DNA from: Drosophila miranda
Taxonomy: Eukaryota > Arthropoda > Insecta > Diptera > Drosophilidae
DNA length: 64,000 nt
Assembly: GCF_003369915.1 (NCBI RefSeq)
Contig: NC_046676.1
Span: 17,528,001-17,592,000 of the forward strand
Direction of reading: 5' to 3'
In this document: piece by piece, positions 15,281 to 27,400 of the stretch
Position numbering within the stretch: the stretch's first letter is position 1
Layout: each line of letters opens with the position of its first letter
The notes under the pieces: generated by a model
The model's database searches: none
What the model was told of the DNA's origin: nothing
Seen by the model: the letters and a program-made list of their open reading frames with translations, nothing else
Translations under genes and position numbers: made by a program

Positions 15281-15283
15281 CTG
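15250..15283 (+). repeat. AGGAGC hexanucleotide repeat
   Basis: Five to six tandem AGGAGC units. Related GGAGCT or GGTGCT arrays recur near 11.97, 14.92, 21.46 and 24.13 kb. Confidence 0.8.
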
Positions 15284-17587
15284 CCTTCGCTGTGTCATTC
15301 ACCCGCTTAATTATGAAGAAATGCATCCCTTTTGCAGTAATTAATGGCGCCATTCGCAGAGAAGAACATTTTCGTTGGTTTTAGCTCAATTCACAGATAA
15401 TTGGGGCGGCAACATTGTCGCCCAGTCCCTCTCCCTCTCCCTGTTCCCGTTCGTATACTCGTCTGTGTCTCGATGTCGCCATTTCCCTTGCGCTTTTGAT
15501 TTCCCGCGAATCCCAACCCCATCCCCAACTCATCTGAGGCGAACCGCAATGAACCGATCTGATCGCATGGCAATGCCGCGCATAACTTGTGGCATGCCCC
15601 GCTTGACAACTTCAATTAACGATTGCCGAGTGCGTGTAATTAGCGCATTTCTGTCCTTATATTTATGCGTGTACTCGTGTACCTTCTCCTCCGCTCTCCT
15701 TGCGACGTTTACCGAAAATGAAACGAAATACACGAATTTTGCAGTTTTGGCATACTTCTTCTACAGACAAGAGCCACAGAAACAGAAGTACGTCCTCGCC
15801 GATTCCCCCGGCCATTTTCGGCAGCCGAGTACATCGAGAGATATCAATCGAAAAGAGGAAATGGAAGCCGTTTCTCATCGCCATCAGTATCATTTCGGAC
15901 AGAGTTATGCACCTCTGGGCCCGGGCGTGCGTGCATCGGTGGGGCACTTCCCTTGACAGGAAAACACCAATAAATGTCACCGACTCCTCTGTGACTGTGC
16001 CTAGGCCAGGGTGTCTGCCTGGAATTTCTAATGTCTCATTGGGCCTGGCCCATGGCCCTGGGCGCTGGGACTACCCTGTAGCATTGGCCGGACAAACGGC
16101 GTATGGGAAAAGTAGGAAGACCATCTCTCAATCATTTCCTTCTCTGCGACTAACTTCATATCGGTTATTAGTGGCACAAGTATTGAAATGATCCTTGTAT
16201 TCGACACCAGGTATCCACAAGTCGGTTCATGTAAATGGATTCAATCACTGCAACATTCCCACATATTGTTCGGTCAGTCAATGGTTTGTTGAGTTTCATA
16301 AATCAATGAAACGCAGCAGCAATTCTAAAAATGCAGAGCTGCAAGTGCGGCCCCTGCCCCTGAACCTGCCACTGCCACATGCCACATGTCTTTGGGGTCA
16401 TTGCTTTCCGTAGATAACCAAAATCAGGAATTGAAATGCAGCCCGCGATGGCCAGACATGACGACAATTTGTCTGCGATAACCCGTGTGGGGGGTAGACA
16501 CTAATGTACGGCACTCGAATTTATAGTTCCGGCTGTGGCGGAGAATCTCCCGGCGAATGGGAGAATGCGAAAGTAAAAGTGTGCAAATGGCGGTCTGGTC
16601 TCGGTCTGGCCGTGGCGCGAGAATGAACAAAAAAAACGTGCAACAATAGCAGGAGTTTGGGGCAGAGAAGCGGAGGCGGGTGGGAGCTCAGGGAAGCTGG
16701 GGGCAATCAAAGCCACGGCACGACTAGGAGGATGAAATTGAAGCCGCCCCTCCATGACTTTATCTCCGTCTTGCTCTGCCGCCAGATGATCATCTGTCCC
16801 GAAATCTGGGAGCATTCATTGGCCGCTTGCGACACCGTCATGCGCGTTGTTTAATTGAATAGAGCTTTGTAAAAGCCTTGTAATGGCCTGCACAGATTTC
16901 GCCATTTGCGGAACGAACTCAGATAGCTCTGAGCTCGCACAGTTCCCCACTGATACGATTGGGAGGGGGCTGGTTCGGTTTCATGTCTGGTCGGGGGCCA
17001 TAATTGAGATGCTTTTGGGGCGATAATAAATTATGAAGGCAAAAACTGAAACAAAAATAAATGGACGATAAACGGGGGGCGAGCTCCCAAGAAAGTGAAA
17101 TGCGGACCCTCGTCTCTCCCGTGTTCGTGTTCGTATTCGTTTCGTGTTCGTGTTGGTATGGAGAAGCCAAGGCAGAGACGATTAGGCCAGGGATTAGGCC
17201 AAGTCTCCAAGCCATAAATTATACATTGTTTTTCTCCTCAGACCGAAAGCTAACGGGACTGTGCCGCCACATCACAAAAAGGGAAATCGAAAGTGCACTG
17301 AACCCGCTTAAGGATTAGGTTCGAAAAAGTTCGGATCGTGTCTCCGTCAGTCCGACTGTCGAAGGTGTTGTGTTCCTTGATCGGCAACAACACGGTACAG
17401 TTTTTTAGGGGCAATATCGCGCGATACGATTGCGCCACAAACAAAGCGAGAAGGGGAGCCACTTCTGCTCAGACTCTGCTGGCCAATTGTACAATGATGT
17501 GGTGTTAGGGCTGTCCAACAGATAACCGACAGATATCTCAGTTACGTTCCTAAGCGCCCGCGACGTATACTTAATGTATCACAAACC

Positions 17588-17668
17588 TTATCAGACGGGG
17601 AACTCTGAATAGCCCCAGCTGGCCAGCCCTATAAAAGCGTGGGGGTGGGCCAGCTGCTGGTCAGTTAT
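17588..17668 (+). promoter_or_regulatory. TATA/Inr core promoter of the C-type lectin gene
   Basis: TATAAAA lies at 17630-17636 and an initiator TCAGTT at 17661-17666, so the A of the initiator is about 33 bases downstream of the TATA start, close to the normal spacing. The 5' leader would then be only about 11 bases before the ATG at 17674. Just upstream, CTTATCAG (GATA type, 17588-17594) abuts GGGGAACTCT (17597-17606), which fits a loose NF-kappaB half-site consensus. This pairing is typical of fat-body or haemocyte genes, but that reading is inference. Confidence 0.75.
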
Positions 17669-17673
17669 CAAAA

Positions 17674-18252
17674 ATGTTGTGGCCAAAAATAGTTTCCTTC
17701 GCGCTGGTCAGCCTGTGCCTGGCAAGAGTCCACCAGGCCGCGAACCAGGACTCCTCTGCGCGCTGCCCCACGGGCTTCAGCCGAGTGGCCGACAAGTGTC
17801 TGTTGGTGGGAGCTAGCTGGAAGAATTGGTTCGAGGGCGACCGCTACTGCCGCACCCTCAACGCCAGCCTGCTCAGTATTCGGAACCAGACGGAGTTCAA
17901 CCTAATCAACAGCTACCTGCCGGAATTCGCCGCCTACGAGCTGGAGCTCTGGACATCTGGAAATAGTCTGGGGGACCCTCAGGCGAACTACTTCTGGCAG
18001 AGCACAGGCAAGGAGGCCACCTACCTGCCCTGGGCCACGGGAGAGCCCAAAAGGGCCAGCGGTGACTGCCTCAGTCTGACCGCCAACTTCACCATGGAAG
18101 CGGGGGGGGAGGTGGTGCTGGGCGAGCACCGCCTGACCGTCAGGAACTGCACTCTCTGGGGTACCGTCATCTGTGAGACCCAGTTGACGCAGTACAGAAC
18201 AGAGCTATGCCTCAATCCGAATGCTTTTTATGAGGCCCAAATACCCGTTTAG
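17674..18252 (+). CDS. secreted C-type lectin-domain protein
   Basis: A single-exon gene of 192 aa. Residues 1 to about 22 form a hydrophobic signal peptide ending near HQAANQ, so the product should be secreted. The rest is one C-type lectin domain: CPTGFSRV opens it, followed by the helix with WFEGDRYC, the ELWTSGN strand motif, FWQSTG and a terminal WGTVICE. The cysteines expected for the domain are present. The loop that normally carries EPN or QPD reads TGEPK, and the WND calcium site is replaced by CTLWGT, so classical calcium-dependent sugar binding is doubtful. Several NxS/T sites suggest glycosylation. Family members act in insect immunity, in haemolymph or in seminal fluid; which applies here is unknown. 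The ATG is the first after the predicted transcription start. Confidence 0.9.
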   Translation: MLWPKIVSFALVSLCLARVHQAANQDSSARCPTGFSRVADKCLLVGASWKNWFEGDRYCRTLNASLLSIRNQTEFNLINSYLPEFAAYELELWTSGNSLGDPQANYFWQSTGKEATYLPWATGEPKRASGDCLSLTANFTMEAGGEVVLGEHRLTVRNCTLWGTVICETQLTQYRTELCLNPNAFYEAQIPV

Positions 18253-18408
18253 AGTAAAATATAGAAATTCGCTGGAAGGCGAGCTAAAAATATGTATAAA
18301 TCAGTATTATTTTGGCTTATAGGTTTAAGTTCTTGGCAGAATCATGGTGACCCTGTCAAACCAACGTCGCAACGTTGATATTCAATGGATAGGCGGCTCA
18401 TGGCTGTC

Positions 18409-18512
18409 AAATGATAACTATAAGATAGCTCGGGTGAGTCTGTAAGTGCCCCCAACTTATACTTAATATTCTACGAACCTTATCGGACGAAGCACTTCAT
18501 AGTCCCCTGCTT
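18409..18512 (+). repeat. decayed duplicate of the lectin upstream promoter region
   Basis: This stretch aligns colinearly with 17509-17618. Shared blocks are GGCTGTC, GATAAC, AGATA, TAAG followed by GCCC, TATACTTAAT, AACCTTATC, GACG and a terminal CCCC. The proximal TATA/Inr portion is not conserved and no lectin reading frame follows. It looks like the remnant of a tandem duplication whose coding part has been lost. Confidence 0.7.
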
Positions 18513-21500
18513 TTGTTTGTTGAAGATATCGTTCCCATCGGATCAATCTATCTCGCCGAGCAATTGTCTTTTTACGTGCCCCGAACAATACGAGTACGAG
18601 TATATCACTCGAGTCTACTTTTACTATTCCCTTGAACTTTCCCTTGATAATAGATAGGTAATATTTGTTGATTGAAGGAATCTTGGAGCCACTGGAATTA
18701 ATACTGAGAAGCATCGAAGTCAACCTCGAATCTTTTTGTTCACATAACTTCTTGCCCAATTCGTGGCTGGTTTCGTAACTATTTTCATATTTCGTCGGTT
18801 TCCCAATTGAAAGCGTTTTCCTCGGGAAAATGTAATTGAGAACTGTCATGCAATCAGATATGATTGCAAATGCAGACTGTAGATTTGTTGGCACTGTCTT
18901 GGGTTTCTGTTTCTGTTTCTGTTTCAGTTTCAGTTTCGGCTGGGGCCTCAGCTCTGAGTGCTTCAGTCAGGCCTGGCATTTAGTGGACAATTAGCAGCAT
19001 TGCGTGTCCCGCCGTCCTGCAGGGGAAGTGGTGGGGGGGGGGGGTTCGAGCACTCCTAAAACCCGAGACTCGTGAGTAAGTCTCGTCCTAATGGTCAGTC
19101 GCTGCAGGGTAACAGTTAGGGCCCGACTTCCTGGTTACAGTGGGACAGGGCCAGTGCCAGTGCCAGTCCCAGTCCCGTCCGCACTCAACTAGCCCATAGA
19201 TGGATGGTTGTGTGTGTGTGTGTGTGTGTGTGGATCCCAGCCAGCAGCGTGACTCATAAAACTACGACGATCCGAGACGATCCGAGAAGATTGGAGAAGA
19301 GAGCGGGAACAAGACAAAAGAGAACATCGATTTGTGGCAGCGCCTGCGCAAAGCGTGAAATTTATGCGACCCACACGCAGCGCCACTCACGACCGCACCG
19401 CTAAAAACCTTCACTGCGATGGGGCAGACGCAGACACAGAAGCAGACGGAGACGGAGACGGATTCGAGGCAGACGGGGATGGGGAGCAGCTGGCGCAGTC
19501 GGAGCAGTCGGAGCAGCCGGCAAATTTCATTTCTCGCAATAAATCCATGACTGATTTATGTACTGCACAATCGTTACAAATCACAAACGTTTACGTTTGC
19601 TGAATGAACGTCCGTCGGTGTCTGGCCGCCGCAAACGTGTGCTTGTCTTTGTCTGCTGCTGCTTCGTTGTGCATCTGCCTCCTGCCTCTCGAGAGGAGGG
19701 AGACGGCGGAGCAACGTGAGTGGCTCCTCCACTCACGTGCTGCTGGCCTTCAGCTTCAATCAGCACAACATCACTCGCAGAGCAGTTGGAATTGCATTTG
19801 AATTAATTAAAGCTCAAGATGTGCTCCGTCGAAGACACGAATCCGCAGATCCGACTTCATTCAGATTTGTCAAATAAATGAGTCGAACTCTGCAGTCGGA
19901 TACGGATCTGAACCACCTCCACCACCGACTCCTACTCCTACTCTTACTCCTACTCCTACTCCCTTCTGTCTGGTAGTTTTCAGACCCTTCATCGATCCCA
20001 GAACGATTCGCATAGTTCGCATATAGTAAGCCGAACCGCAAGCTGCAAACAACAAGTGACGTGAACAAAATCGATCACCTCCAGCGGGGCGAGTGCAATG
20101 GCAACTCTGGAATGGCAATGGAGCGGGAGATTTACATACTCGGCACTCGCGGAGTCAAGACAGGGGCAGAAGCAGATGCACATGCAGAGTGGATGGCCGG
20201 CCTATGGTTGCTCTTGGTGTCCACGGTTGACCACTTAAGTTGACGTCGTCGCGGCGCGACTTCCCGATGCGCTGCTTGATTCTCGGTGCCTGCCCAGAGG
20301 CGCATGCCTGGCAAGTGGACACAAGATCGAGCCAGTCGAAAGCGGAGTGGTTCGGAGAAGGCGAATGGTAATGAAGGAGGGTGAATGCCAGGAGGGGCCG
20401 GAGGAGATTGGCACCAAGTTGGGACAAAAAGTATGACTAAATGCATGCAAGGTATTTAAATGAGACATTTTCAGACTCCATGGCCAGGCTGCGGCATGTG
20501 GACAGCTCTGGAGACAGCGATAGCTTTTGGCAGTCACAAATGGCCCAAGAGAGGGTATTTCCGAAGAATGGTATCCAAGACAGAAAAGACACAGGCTGTG
20601 GACACTGATTGGTGAAGTTGGAAACTTTCCCAAATATTACTTAATAAAGAAATTCAGTCTCAGAGTATTTATGATGCGGCCTCGTTCTGCTGAACACTCT
20701 GCTTATCTGCAGAAATGCGAACTATTTATGTACATTTTGCTGTGGCGGCTGTCACTTTTGGGTGGCTGCATCCACAGTCATAGTCCAGACGCAGCCATGA
20801 GTGGAAGGAGGAGAGAAGGGGTGACGGGGAGACGGGGCAAGTGTGTGGCCGCAGGCCGTGCTAATTGTGTCGCTAGTGTCAGATTTATGTGGCGCGATCA
20901 ATCGGTAATATATGCCAGAGAGATCGAGACCCCAAGTCAGAGAGTCGGGTATCAAATTATAATTCAATTTACGAATAGACAAGCCATAGACCACCGGGGT
21001 GGCCGCTAAACACATTCCGAGGCGGTTGTCGGTCGTCGAGATTGGCTCGTAAATTGTCCAAATTAATTCATAGTGGCACCGATGGCGACACCTACTCGTT
21101 GTCACCGTTACACCTCGCCCATCTCATCCGCACCGCACCGCACCGCACCGCTGCTTACCTCTGCCGGAGCAGCGCGTCTTCATCAGCGGCGCAACCGGAA
21201 TGGAAATGGGCAATCGGCATGGGAGAATGTTCGCTTGGTTCGTTAGTCATAAATTTATAGGCTTTATTGAAACATCAATTTGGACACCATAGCGGACGAC
21301 ACCGACACCAACACGGACACCGACACCGACACCCCAACCCCGGCCCCAACCGATGCGACGACCAGTTCAAAGTTACCCAATCCAATTGTGTGCCCCGGAA
21401 AGAGCTGCAAGACTCGCGACTCCACGCGTGTCGAGCTGAAGTTGGAGCCAGGGCTGGTGCTGGTGCTGGTGTTGGTGCTGGTGCTGGAGTCGGGCCGTCA

Positions 21501-22560
21501 AGGTGGTCCAATGATGCGACCAACAGCAGCGCCGCTCGGTTGGTTCCTTTTTGTTTGTGTCTTTTTGTGGCTCTTCCACCGCCTAGAACAGGTTTCTGCT
21601 CGCCCAAACAGAGTCCGTCTCTATTCTGTCTGATCATTCGCTTTGCGGATTCCGATTCGAACTCGGATCCAGCCAATCGCCCGCCGCCTGCCCTGTTAAT
21701 TTTGAACAATTTTACAGCTAGTTATGCAAATGCTTAGCTTTTTTTTGGATAGTCTTGCTCCAGGTCGGGGCAGGGCGGGCATTATTCCGCGATGATCTCA
21801 TAGCAGCAGAGTAGAACCAGAAGAGGCGGGACCACAAAAAAACAACTGCGACTCGATGTCTCAATATAGCATTCTTTAATGTTGGATCTCTGGATATCTC
21901 TCCCCCTCGCACCCAGGGATTGTTTGATCTGTTTATTACTTCACTTCCTTTAAAAGGACATCATCAGTGTATCGCATAGGGGGGAGCAAACATAGGCACT
22001 TTTTCTTCATAATACAGATGCATATATTTATTATGTGGTTAGTGTTTTTCTGTTCATATCATTCATATTTACAGGTGCCGATCTATAAGGAAAATGGACA
22101 AAGGACTCTACATATTATTGGAAGTTTATCCCATATCAGGGATTATCTGCAATTGAAGGTAGTGAAATATTCTGAAGATTCGTGAAAACCAAAAAACTCA
22201 GAATCGTAGAGTATAACCATATCAAGCAGATTGAGTACCGGATATAAAAGTTGATCCATTTCAAAATGAGCAGCGGCAACGGCAGCAACGTTACGTTACG
22301 CACCGTAATTACTCTACATGATAACTACATGTTCACAGTGGCGCTTCTTAAAATGTTGTACACTTTGTTGCGCAGCATATATGTTGCGAAACTTGTAAAT
22401 TCATACATGTTGTGAGACGTAACAGATGTATTCTACCTGACCGTCAGCTGTCTCTGTTAATAATCTGTTGATAACAGTATCATTTTCCGCGGCTTAACTC
22501 GGCTTGTTCCCCTGTTTAAGTCGATTTTTGAATGGTTTTTAATGGTAAGCTAGGGTGACC
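18513..22560. other. noncoding stretch rich in simple repeats
   Basis: No credible gene is seen. It contains a (TG)n array at 19208-19233, a CCTACT/TCCTAC array at 19917-19962, CACCG units near 21131-21151, ACACCGAC-type units at 21298-21340 and a GGTGCT array at 21450-21490. An ATG frame of about 50 codons at 22266, just after a TATAAAAG sequence, has no recognisable similarity, and the TATA is too close to it to serve as its promoter. Confidence 0.5.
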
Positions 22561-22577
22561 TGTATACCAGATTCGTG

Positions 22578-22912
22578 TAGATGTATCGTCTGCCCATCCG
22601 CCGATCCGTTTCAATCTCCCGAGGAGGAGGAGGTGGCCAAGGCGCAGCCGGATCAGCGGCAACAGGTGGCACAGGGACAGGCCAAAGCTCAGGTTCAGGC
22701 TCTGTAACAGCAGCAGCAGCAAGCATTAGCGCAGCAGAAACTGCAGGTGACGCGCATCCTCTTCATCACCTCCCACCAACAGCAGCACCTGCCCTGTCGA
22801 CCAGAACGACAACTTCAGGAGAACATGTCAGTATCACCGCAGACACCAGAAGAGGGCCGACATCAGCATAATTTTGCCCACTTGCAGATCGACGTACACT
22901 TGGCCGCCTAAC
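22578..22912 (+). pseudogene. glutamine-rich coding-like fragment with an internal stop
   Basis: One frame stays protein-like for about 105 codons with a single internal TAA (after AKAQVQAL). It runs from CPSADPFQS through a Glu block (PEEEE) and alternating Ala/Gln text, then a QQQQQALAQQ segment, RILFITSH and NMSVSPQTPEEG, ending at a stop after HLAA. The composition resembles the disordered, Q-rich part of a transcription cofactor. No family could be assigned. Without the TAA it would be a plausible exon, so a decayed or duplicated coding fragment is the best guess. Chance low-complexity DNA remains possible. Confidence 0.35.
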
Positions 22913-23204
22913 GGTGTGAATATGCACGCACCCAATGCTGGAAGAAATCATTGAAATGCAGGTAACTTTTGGCTAGAAATCACTCATTCATTCCGACTAC
23001 CGCATCGGCAGAAGAACACCATTTTGGATGGCCTCCTCTTCGGAGGCAGAAATGCTTAGGGATTATCAATGTGCAACTGTTTCAGGCTCAAAATGATGGA
23101 CTCCAGCTTCAGAAAGCTCCCTCAGCTCAGCTTTCAGCTGTAGTGTGCGCGAGGACATGTGCGCAGTCCTGTGTGGTGGCAGTGGGTGGCAGTGGGTGGC
23201 TCAC

Positions 23205-23374
23205 TGTTGGCCCAAAAGGACATCTACTATAAACAGGCGAAACTCAACAGGTTTAAGCTCACTTGGCTCTGGGCGCTCCTCGAGTTCAATCGCGAAAATC
23301 CGAGACAATCACGCCTACCGAGAGTAGAATTGCGGGCTCTAGACCCACGGTACATTCCAAGCACTTTCCGCTAA
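23205..23374 (+). pseudogene. short coding-like fragment, family unknown
   Basis: A frame of about 55 codons ends at TAA and includes AQKDIYYKQAKLNRFKLTW followed by WALLEFNREN and a basic tail. It has the mixed composition of a real protein, but there is no in-frame Met directly upstream and no recognised domain. The start KDIYYKQAK faintly recalls the N terminus of FtsJ-type RNA methyltransferases, which is too little for a call. It may belong with the Q-rich fragment 300 bases upstream as parts of one decayed gene. Confidence 0.2.
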
Positions 23375-24458
23375 TAGATAATTGAATTTTTTGTCATTGT
23401 TGTGTGAGAAATTTAATGCGGGAGTACGAGGCCGGGGACGAAGCCGTGCAATAAAGATTAAAGGAACTTTTTATGTGCGTGTTGTGCGATTGATTGGAAA
23501 TGCGCTGGGATATGCGATTCGTGTGAATAACAAAACGGGAAGGAGTCTGCAAATATGTACATAGTACTTATATGTGCACACATGCATACTCAAATGAGTT
23601 TGGGCTGAGTGACTGGCTGCAGCGCGGCCTGCGATATAGTGGGAAATATTCTTGATTAGCCGATTAAGCCATATACCTATATTTACACCTAGCATGACTT
23701 AATGACAATTTGTCAAGGCAATTAAAACTTTAATTAATAAATGTGCTCTTGTGAAGTGTGAAAAGTAAACTGAACTGTCGGAGCTACAACAAAGAGGGAA
23801 GGATGAAGGATGTGTGTCCACATAGATACGATACACTCGAACACACAGAGGGAGAGCGCAAGAATAGGATAGTCGGACAGAGGACAGTGCGACCATCGCG
23901 TAAAATGTTTACTCAGTCGCTACACTGAGCGAAAAGGGGCGACGATTGCCGCCAGCCAGGGCCTGGGGGGAGCAATCAAATGTGCTTTCAATTAAACTCA
24001 AAGTCCCAACCCCTTTTCACCAGCCCCCAACCCCGCACAGCGAGAGCTTCGTTGCCTGGTGGCTCATCCATCAAATTTGTTGTCCTGACGCTTGGACGCT
24101 TGGACGCTTGTGTGTGGGCTAGTGCTGGAGCTGGAGCTGGGGCTGGGGCTGGGCCGGGGATGGACAAGGGGAGGGGGGAAAGAGCGGGGGCGTGGTCCGG
24201 CTACCCATATGTGTTTATCTGCCATTCTTTGCAATCATTCTACGCGCCCTCCTCGTTACGGCCCCATTGAAACTCAACAAGTGTCGCGCAGTCAAACTAT
24301 CAGATACAAATTGAACACACACCAATTATGTAAGGCTAACATTCACAGATACATTTGCAGTTCCAGCTCCATCTCCATCTCCAGCTCCATTTCGAGCTAT
24401 CATCATTTGTGTTTATGAGGACGTCTGCATCTCATATATGTAGACCCTCGTGCCATAC

Positions 24459-27400
24459 ATGCTCGCCCGAACAATCAGCAATATGCTAAATGGAAAAGCG
24501 CACAAATTGAATACGGACAGCGCCATGCAGCCGGACGTGGAAAGCCGGGACCCGCTCGCAGCAGGCGCCAGCGGCAGCAGAACCACCCGCGTTAAGATCG
24601 ACATTAGTAGCTGCCCCTCGACTAATCCGACAACTGCTGGCGACCCGTCGGGCGGCGGAAGCTCCCATCTCCTGATGGTGCCCGTGCCCACACACCACAA
24701 TCTGCAGCTAGATAAAATTTCCGTACGCTCGATTAGTTCCGAGGATATATCGAATGGCGGCACCGGTAGGTGCTGCAACGCCGCAGCTCGTAATCCGGCC
24801 ATAAAAACGGGGCGACGGCTGCAGCTGATGCAGGTGAGTTCATAGAGGGGCAGATGCCGATGCCGATGCCGATGCAGATGCAGATTCAGGTGGCAGAGGG
24901 ACACACACATGTGCGAGTATGTATGTGTGCTCATATCTGGATCTGGAGCAGCATTAATTAGCGAATACGCATGCATCTTAATTAGCCGGAGTGGTCAGAG
25001 TCACGTGCCGCTGAGCGCCACAGACCAGACCCTCTAATGAAGTGTCGCGATTAGCTTGCCACGATAAACACAAATCACGATTCCTTACCCACTTTGCCTT
25101 TGCCCCAGTCAGCGATGCGACTGCGGATGGTGAGGCTTGGTCTGGACCAGCTTTGACGGCAAATGAAAATAGATGTAGTATCGACGGCACAGTGGGCCCC
25201 CGCATAAAGATCAAGAACTAGCGTACCTAGAAAAATCCAATGAAACTTCGGAAAGCTCTTTCTTGATCCTTGCAATTATAGAATTGATTCGTGAACACTA
25301 CATTTGATAGCTTTTATTATGTAAACAAACGAATTTAATGTACCGATGAAAAGATATGTTTACAGCTATAAGTTTTGCACAGTTTTGACCCCCTCCCCTG
25401 GCTCCTTGTACTCGTACCACATGCAACACTGCGCTCTCATTGACATGCGAATCCTCTTGCAGATGATAATTCTGCCATTTATACCAATATTGGCATTGAT
25501 TGTGCAAACTTCGGTGACACTACAAGAGATCCTGGAGTACCGAGCCGCCGTGGCTGACATCGAGACGCAGGTGAGTCCCAGCCGATGGAAAGAAGCAAAC
25601 AAATCGAAGAGAAGGCAGCCGACCTGGCCGCACTGAGCACAGGTCCTGCCTGACTTCTCAAAGGCGTAATTAAAATTTATTGCTGAAATTCAATCATCCG
25701 CCAAGTACTATATGTTAGAGTGGGGTGGAACGAGGCGGTGCTCTGGTCTGGTCTCTGGTCTGTGTTCAATGGTCTTTTGGTGGTCACATCAGTGCGCACC
25801 ACAAGAAAGCATAGAATCCTCTGCAAATATTTGTTTGTTCAGGTAAGCGCCACGAGGACCCGGTCACAGAGCCCGAGCACTCAGCGTTCGTCCTCTACCC
25901 CTACTTGCTATACACCCACTCCACCCCTGTGTCCACGCGTCCATCTATAATGCAAATGCGTCTTCCGTGGAAAATGTGAAGGAGAGAATGAAAAATTCTG
26001 TGTGTGAGGTCGGGCAGGCAGAGCCTGGGACCAAAGTGAATTGATAAGGACGCAATGCGAATATTCCACAGCAACAGTTGCATAGAGAGAGGTAGAGAGA
26101 GAGAGAGAGAGAGATAGAGCGAATAAGAGGAGTACGGGTAGAGGTTGTGGCACAGGAGTAGGGCTTATGACAAGTGGCTGGGCGTGGAGGGTGGGCCCCT
26201 TTGAATGGGGTCACGTAGTTAGAATGCAAAATAGACGATAAACAAATCAAGAGGGGGTTGCTGGTGGAACTTTCCATTCGAAGCTAAGATCCAGTGATAG
26301 CGCTGGAGCGAGAAGTTCAATCGATGAATCGGTCCTGTCCTCTACCCTCGCAGGTGACCATTGCAACAGACTTGGGAAAGGTGGTCACGCGACTGCAGCT
26401 GGAGCGCTCCGAGGTGGCCTTCTACATCTTCACCAACGGCAGCAAGCAGCGGTGAGTGCTCAGCCAACTAAACGCCATCCTGTTCCTGTTCCTGTTCTGA
26501 GCGTCCATTCTGGTTCAGGGCCAATCTGACGCAGCGTTTCGCCATCACGGACCATGCTCTGAACAACCTGACCACCTGGAGTGAGATCAGCGTTCCAACG
26601 GCGCCAGACGAGGATGAGGACGATCGCGAGATGATGTTGAACAGAAATGACTTCCAGAGTCGCTTGAATGAGTTCCGCGACCGTGTGCGCTTCGAGCCCG
26701 AGGAAAGCTCCATCACGGAGGTCATGAACTGGTACACATCCATAAACCGCGGACTGCTGCACCACCTAAACGAACAGATCAAGGAGACGGACAACAGTGG
26801 CGTGTGGCGGTGAGTCCTCATTTAAGGCCCTCGTCTATCGTCTAATACCAACTCTGAGTATCTGATCTCCGATTCTGACTCCCTTGCAGGTATCTCGTCG
26901 GATTCAAGAACTTGCTGAAGAGCATCGAGTGCCAGAACATCGCGACCTCTTTCGGCATACGCTACTACGGACGGGGCTCGCTGACAGCCGAGAACTTTGT
27001 CTCCTACGTGCGCTACGAGTTCATGGCCCGCGAAATGATCAACTCCACGCTGAACTACGCGCCCATGTTGAAGAGCATGTACACCAACATAACCAGCACC
27101 AAGAAGTTCCATCGCGCCAAGAAAATGTTCGTATCAGCGGGTCTCACCTGACCGTTTGACCTGATCCAAGCTCTCTTCTGCAGGAGCAACACTCTGCTGA
27201 AGAACAATCCGAATGTTTCGAACGAACGCAGCGCCATCGAGTACTACGAGCTGATGAATAACTACACGGACGATCTGAGAATACTGCAGAAGGCTCTCCG
27301 ACGTCAGATCAAGTGAGAGATTCGACCAAACCCCAAAACATTCCATTCCCTTGGTGACTTTTGGTTTTCTTCGCTTGTTTTTCTACATATTCAGGGAGTA

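Larger units (their letters stand above)
1..17600. other. long stretch with no supportable gene
   Basis: I see no reading frame here with a recognisable domain, a convincing exon structure or protein-like composition. The longer open frames (for example around 5.2-6.0 kb and 14.5-15.1 kb) are built from translated simple repeats and have no family resemblance. The sequence is dense in microsatellites (TG, CA, GA, hexanucleotides) and in TAATTA-type AT-rich cores, as expected of intergenic or intronic regulatory DNA. It could be part of a large intron of a gene outside the window. The sequence alone cannot tell. Confidence 0.6.

Noticed and set aside
18463..18894. 143-codon minus-strand frame with KKLCEQKDSRLTSM, faintly lectin-like
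   Set aside because: It overlaps the duplicated lectin promoter in antisense, shows no lectin core motifs beyond this and has no promoter; probably chance.
21275..21709. 144-codon minus-strand frame with Pro-Ala repeats
   Set aside because: Driven by the GGTGCT and ACCGAC repeats; no unique protein-like sequence.
22266..22415. About 50-codon ATG frame after TATAAAAG at 22244
   Set aside because: The TATA is about 20 bases before the ATG, so transcription would start after it; no similarity seen.
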